DNA from: FLUQ01 sp031550605
GTDB taxonomy: Bacteria; Desulfobacterota; Desulfovibrionia; Desulfovibrionales; Desulfovibrionaceae
Length of the DNA stretch: 15,000 nucleotides
Reading direction: 5' to 3'
NCBI GenBank assembly: GCA_031550605.1
Contig: JAVBOK010000031.1
Span: 1 to 15,000 of the forward strand
The position numbers and the translations under genes are program-made. The notes under the pieces are model-generated. The model worked only from the letters and a program-made list of their open reading frames with translations. It ran no database searches and had not been told where the DNA came from. Below are positions 13,245 to 15,000 of the stretch, piece by piece (position 1 is the first letter of the stretch; the number at the start of each line of letters is the position of its first letter).

Positions 13245-14752
13245 ACAGATTCTCCGCTCGTGCCGCTTCCACCTGAAACGGCGAATTTCGCGTACAATTC
13301 GGGGCGTGCGATCTTCCAGCCGAGGATGCCCCACATGAGGAATGTAATCCGGCTGAAACCCTTCCGCTTCAAGTAGTAGGCGATAATCGGCGCATCATAT
13401 CCGACTTCGCAGGTTACGAGAATATTCCGGTCACGAGGAATCTCGTGCAGGTGCTTGCCGATGCTGAAGAACGGAAACCGCCTGCTGTTGGGCAAGGGTT
13501 TCAGCATATATGCGGGTTTGGCCGTTCGCCTGAGATCAATGATGAAGAGTTCGGGGGCGAACAAAACCTCCTCGTTCAGTTGCGAGGGCTGTAACGCGGT
13601 GATGGCGGCGCCCTTGCCGGTCAGCACGTCACGGAATACAGCCGTGACATACCGCAATTGGCTGTCGGAGAAACTGTGGGAGAAAGAAACGCGCAATGTG
13701 GACCTGGCTTCGGCGGCCTTCAACCCCATGCCGGTCAGCACATGGGAGGGGGTGTCTTCCCCGGTGTTGCACGCGGAACCGGCGGCCACGGAAACGCCGT
13801 AATAGTCAAGCTGACCCATGATAACGGCGTTGGCAGTGCCGGGCAGGGTTACGCTCACCGTACCGGGCTGGCAGTCCGGCCCCTCCGGCGAGTTGATGAC
13901 GCAATCCGGAGCGATTTCCCTGAGCGCGGCGATAAAAGCGTCCTTGCGGCGCTTCAGTCCCGGCGCCAGCGCAAGCAGGCGGGGGATCTCCCCGGCGGCG
14001 GCGGCGAAACCGGCAATGTTATGCAGGCTCTCGGTCCCGGCCCGGCGGCCTTCCTCCTGGTGCCCCCCCAGCATGAAGGGCGCGAAAGGCGATCCCTCGC
14101 GGATATACAGCGCCCCGATCCCCTTGGGCCCATGGATTTTGTGGGCAGAGAACGAGGCGTAGTCCACGCCGAGATCCGTTACGTCCAGGGAAATTTTGCC
14201 AAGCGCCTGGACCATGTCGCTGAAGACAAACGCTCCGTGCTTCCGGGCGATGGCGGCCATGCTTTTGATATCGTAGAGCGTGCCGGCTTCATTGTTCGCG
14301 GCCATACAGACGAGAAGGCCGATATCGTCGCGCCAGGCAGCCTTCACGCTTTCCGGGGAAATACGCCCCTGACGGTCGGGAGTGAGGGCGATAAGGGGGA
14401 AACCCTTGTCCCGAAGATGGAACAAGGTTTCCAGCATGGCCGGGTGTTCGAGCGGGTTATACAAAATTGCGGGTTTTCCCTTGGGCAATAAAGGAGCAAT
14501 GCCGCGCAGCGTGTTGTTGGATTCGGTTGCGCAGGATGTAAAAAGAATGGTTTCCTGAGGCGCGTTTATGCTTCTGGCGATGCGTTCGCGGGCGTCGGCA
14601 AGGATGGACGCGGCCTTATGCGCCATTTTGTATGGAGATGAGGGGTTGGCGTAACATCGCGCAAGGACCTGGCACATGGCCTTGCGTGCAGTTTTGCTGA
14701 CCTCTGTCGTAGCATTGTTGTCACAGTAGACGGACCGTCTGAATCGGAACAT
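13241..14752 (-). CDS. Cysteine desulfurase (NifS/IscS-like) fused to a C-terminal rhodanese domain
   Basis: This encodes 503 residues. Residues 1-385 are a class V PLP aminotransferase fold: YCDNNATTE start, ATESNN (75-80), His103 in LEHPAM, Lys205 in SAHKIHGPKG as the PLP Schiff-base residue, and Cys328 in GSACNTG as the sulfur-accepting cysteine. Residues about 398-485 are a rhodanese-like domain (LFIIDLRR ... VTCEVGYDA ... KGFSRITFLMWGILGW) with Cys448 in the active loop. A desulfurase normally has about 385-405 residues, so the fusion is evident. It can take sulfur from cysteine and pass it to the rhodanese cysteine, for Fe-S clusters or for a thiolated product. The ATG at 14752 was chosen because GGAGG lies four bases upstream; the ATG at 14782 has none. 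First gene of the minus operon. Confidence 0.87.
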   Translation of the reverse strand: MFRFRRSVYCDNNATTEVSKTARKAMCQVLARCYANPSSPYKMAHKAASILADARERIARSINAPQETILFTSCATESNNTLRGIAPLLPKGKPAILYNPLEHPAMLETLFHLRDKGFPLIALTPDRQGRISPESVKAAWRDDIGLLVCMAANNEAGTLYDIKSMAAIARKHGAFVFSDMVQALGKISLDVTDLGVDYASFSAHKIHGPKGIGALYIREGSPFAPFMLGGHQEEGRRAGTESLHNIAGFAAAAGEIPRLLALAPGLKRRKDAFIAALREIAPDCVINSPEGPDCQPGTVSVTLPGTANAVIMGQLDYYGVSVAAGSACNTGEDTPSHVLTGMGLKAAEARSTLRVSFSHSFSDSQLRYVTAVFRDVLTGKGAAITALQPSQLNEEVLFAPELFIIDLRRTAKPAYMLKPLPNSRRFPFFSIGKHLHEIPRDRNILVTCEVGYDAPIIAYYLKRKGFSRITFLMWGILGWKIARPELYAKFAVSGGSGTSGESV

Positions 14753-14777
14753 ACCCCCTCCGTAACCGGAAACATTT

Positions 14778-14806
14778 ACCATACAGTGGGGGACAAGAGC
14801 CGTAAA
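14778..14806 (-). promoter_or_regulatory. Candidate promoter for the desulfurase/radical SAM operon
   Basis: Read on the minus strand, TTTACG (14806-14801) and TATGGT (14783-14778) are separated by 17 bp, each matching four of six consensus positions. They sit 26 bp before the ATG at 14752. The match is moderate and rests on consensus only. The rest of 14753-14856 is GC-rich and holds no other element I can name. Confidence 0.3.
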
Positions 14807-14856
14807 GGGTGTCAGGGTTTCACCCGAGCGCCCTGCCGACCGCCGCTCCGCCCAGA

Positions 14857-14985
14857 ATGCGCTTTACGCGGAGCAATGGAATAACTGAAGGCTTTCACCG
14901 GAAAATGAAGCTTATTCAGCGCCGGGCGTATGGATTTCGGAACTTTGAAAACTACCGCTTGCGGGTCCGGGTGCTTTGCGGATAG
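14857..14985 (+). mobile_element. ISL3-family transposase, C-terminal remnant
   Basis: From 14857 the + strand reads MRFTRSNGITEGFHRKMK, then LIQRRAYGFRNFENYRLRV and a TAG at 14983-14985, 42 residues in all. This is the well-conserved C-terminal end of ISL3-type (DDE) transposases, including the SNG-x2-EGF-x-K-K helix region and the RRAYGFRNFENYRLR tail. Upstream of 14857 none of the three frames continues the family sequence, so the element appears truncated here; the expected inverted repeat on the right would lie past the window or is lost. It marks an insertion or rearrangement point at the edge of the biosynthetic locus. Confidence 0.8.
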
Positions 14986-15000
14986 TGGTCATGAAAACTC

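Noticed and set aside
1881..14752. Calling the locus a ladderane or aryl polyene cluster outright
   Set aside because: Several parts fit, but the aromatic starter and ligase genes of aryl polyene clusters and the phytoene-desaturase-like gene associated with proposed ladderane clusters are missing. Only a resemblance is claimed.
1..15000. CRISPR array, tRNA, rRNA or riboswitch
   Set aside because: No spaced direct repeats, no cloverleaf-like conserved tRNA segments and no rRNA or known riboswitch core sequences were noticed on reading either strand.

Overview
The window looks like a GC-rich, anaerobic, sulfate-reducer-type bacterium (Desulfovibrionaceae or a near relative). This rests on general protein and codon character, the many radical-SAM/Fe-S enzymes, and an ISL3-type transposase tail of a kind I associate with that group. 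It is a soft call: there is no rRNA or other marker gene.

Layout. (1) Bases 1-1880 form a visibly AT-richer left flank, with the 3' end of a Fic/Doc-type gene, a lipoprotein gene of unknown function, and about 290 bp of non-coding DNA carrying a 12-bp palindrome and an extended -10 promoter candidate. (2) Bases 1881-10379 hold a tightly packed + strand operon of twelve genes: a FabZ-type dehydratase, a ketosynthase-like protein without its catalytic cysteine, an intact FabF-type ketosynthase, a FabG-type reductase, a nitroreductase-family flavoprotein, an unusually long acyl carrier protein, a second FabG, a degenerate hotdog protein, a left-handed beta-helix acyltransferase, a radical SAM enzyme, an isoprenylcysteine-methyltransferase-like membrane protein and a secreted protein of unknown function. 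Most junctions overlap or are a few bases apart. (3) Converging on it, bases 14752-10435 on the minus strand hold a three-gene operon: a cysteine desulfurase fused to a rhodanese domain, then two tandem radical SAM proteins of the MJ0619 / tetraether-lipid-synthase (Tes) type. Both internal junctions are ATGA overlaps. (4) The right edge carries the last 42 codons of an ISL3-family transposase, apparently a remnant.

How the genes could work together (inference). The + operon has the parts of a dedicated type II fatty-acid/polyketide line: a ketosynthase plus a chain-length-factor-like partner, ketoreductases, dehydratases and its own ACP. It has no recognisable malonyl transferase, KAS III, phosphopantetheinyl transferase or classical enoyl reductase, so it probably borrows starters and malonyl-ACP from housekeeping metabolism and may make an unsaturated, polyene-like acyl chain. 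The acyltransferase, methyltransferase and radical SAM enzyme would tailor or transfer it. The Tes-like proteins belong to a family known for joining unactivated lipid carbons or methylating pterins, and the desulfurase-rhodanese protein could supply sulfur for their Fe-S clusters or for the product. The gene mix recalls aryl polyene clusters and the proposed ladderane gene clusters, but matches neither: no aromatic starter genes and no phytoene-desaturase-like gene are present. I regard the combined 13-kb locus as a candidate undescribed lipid or polyketide system.
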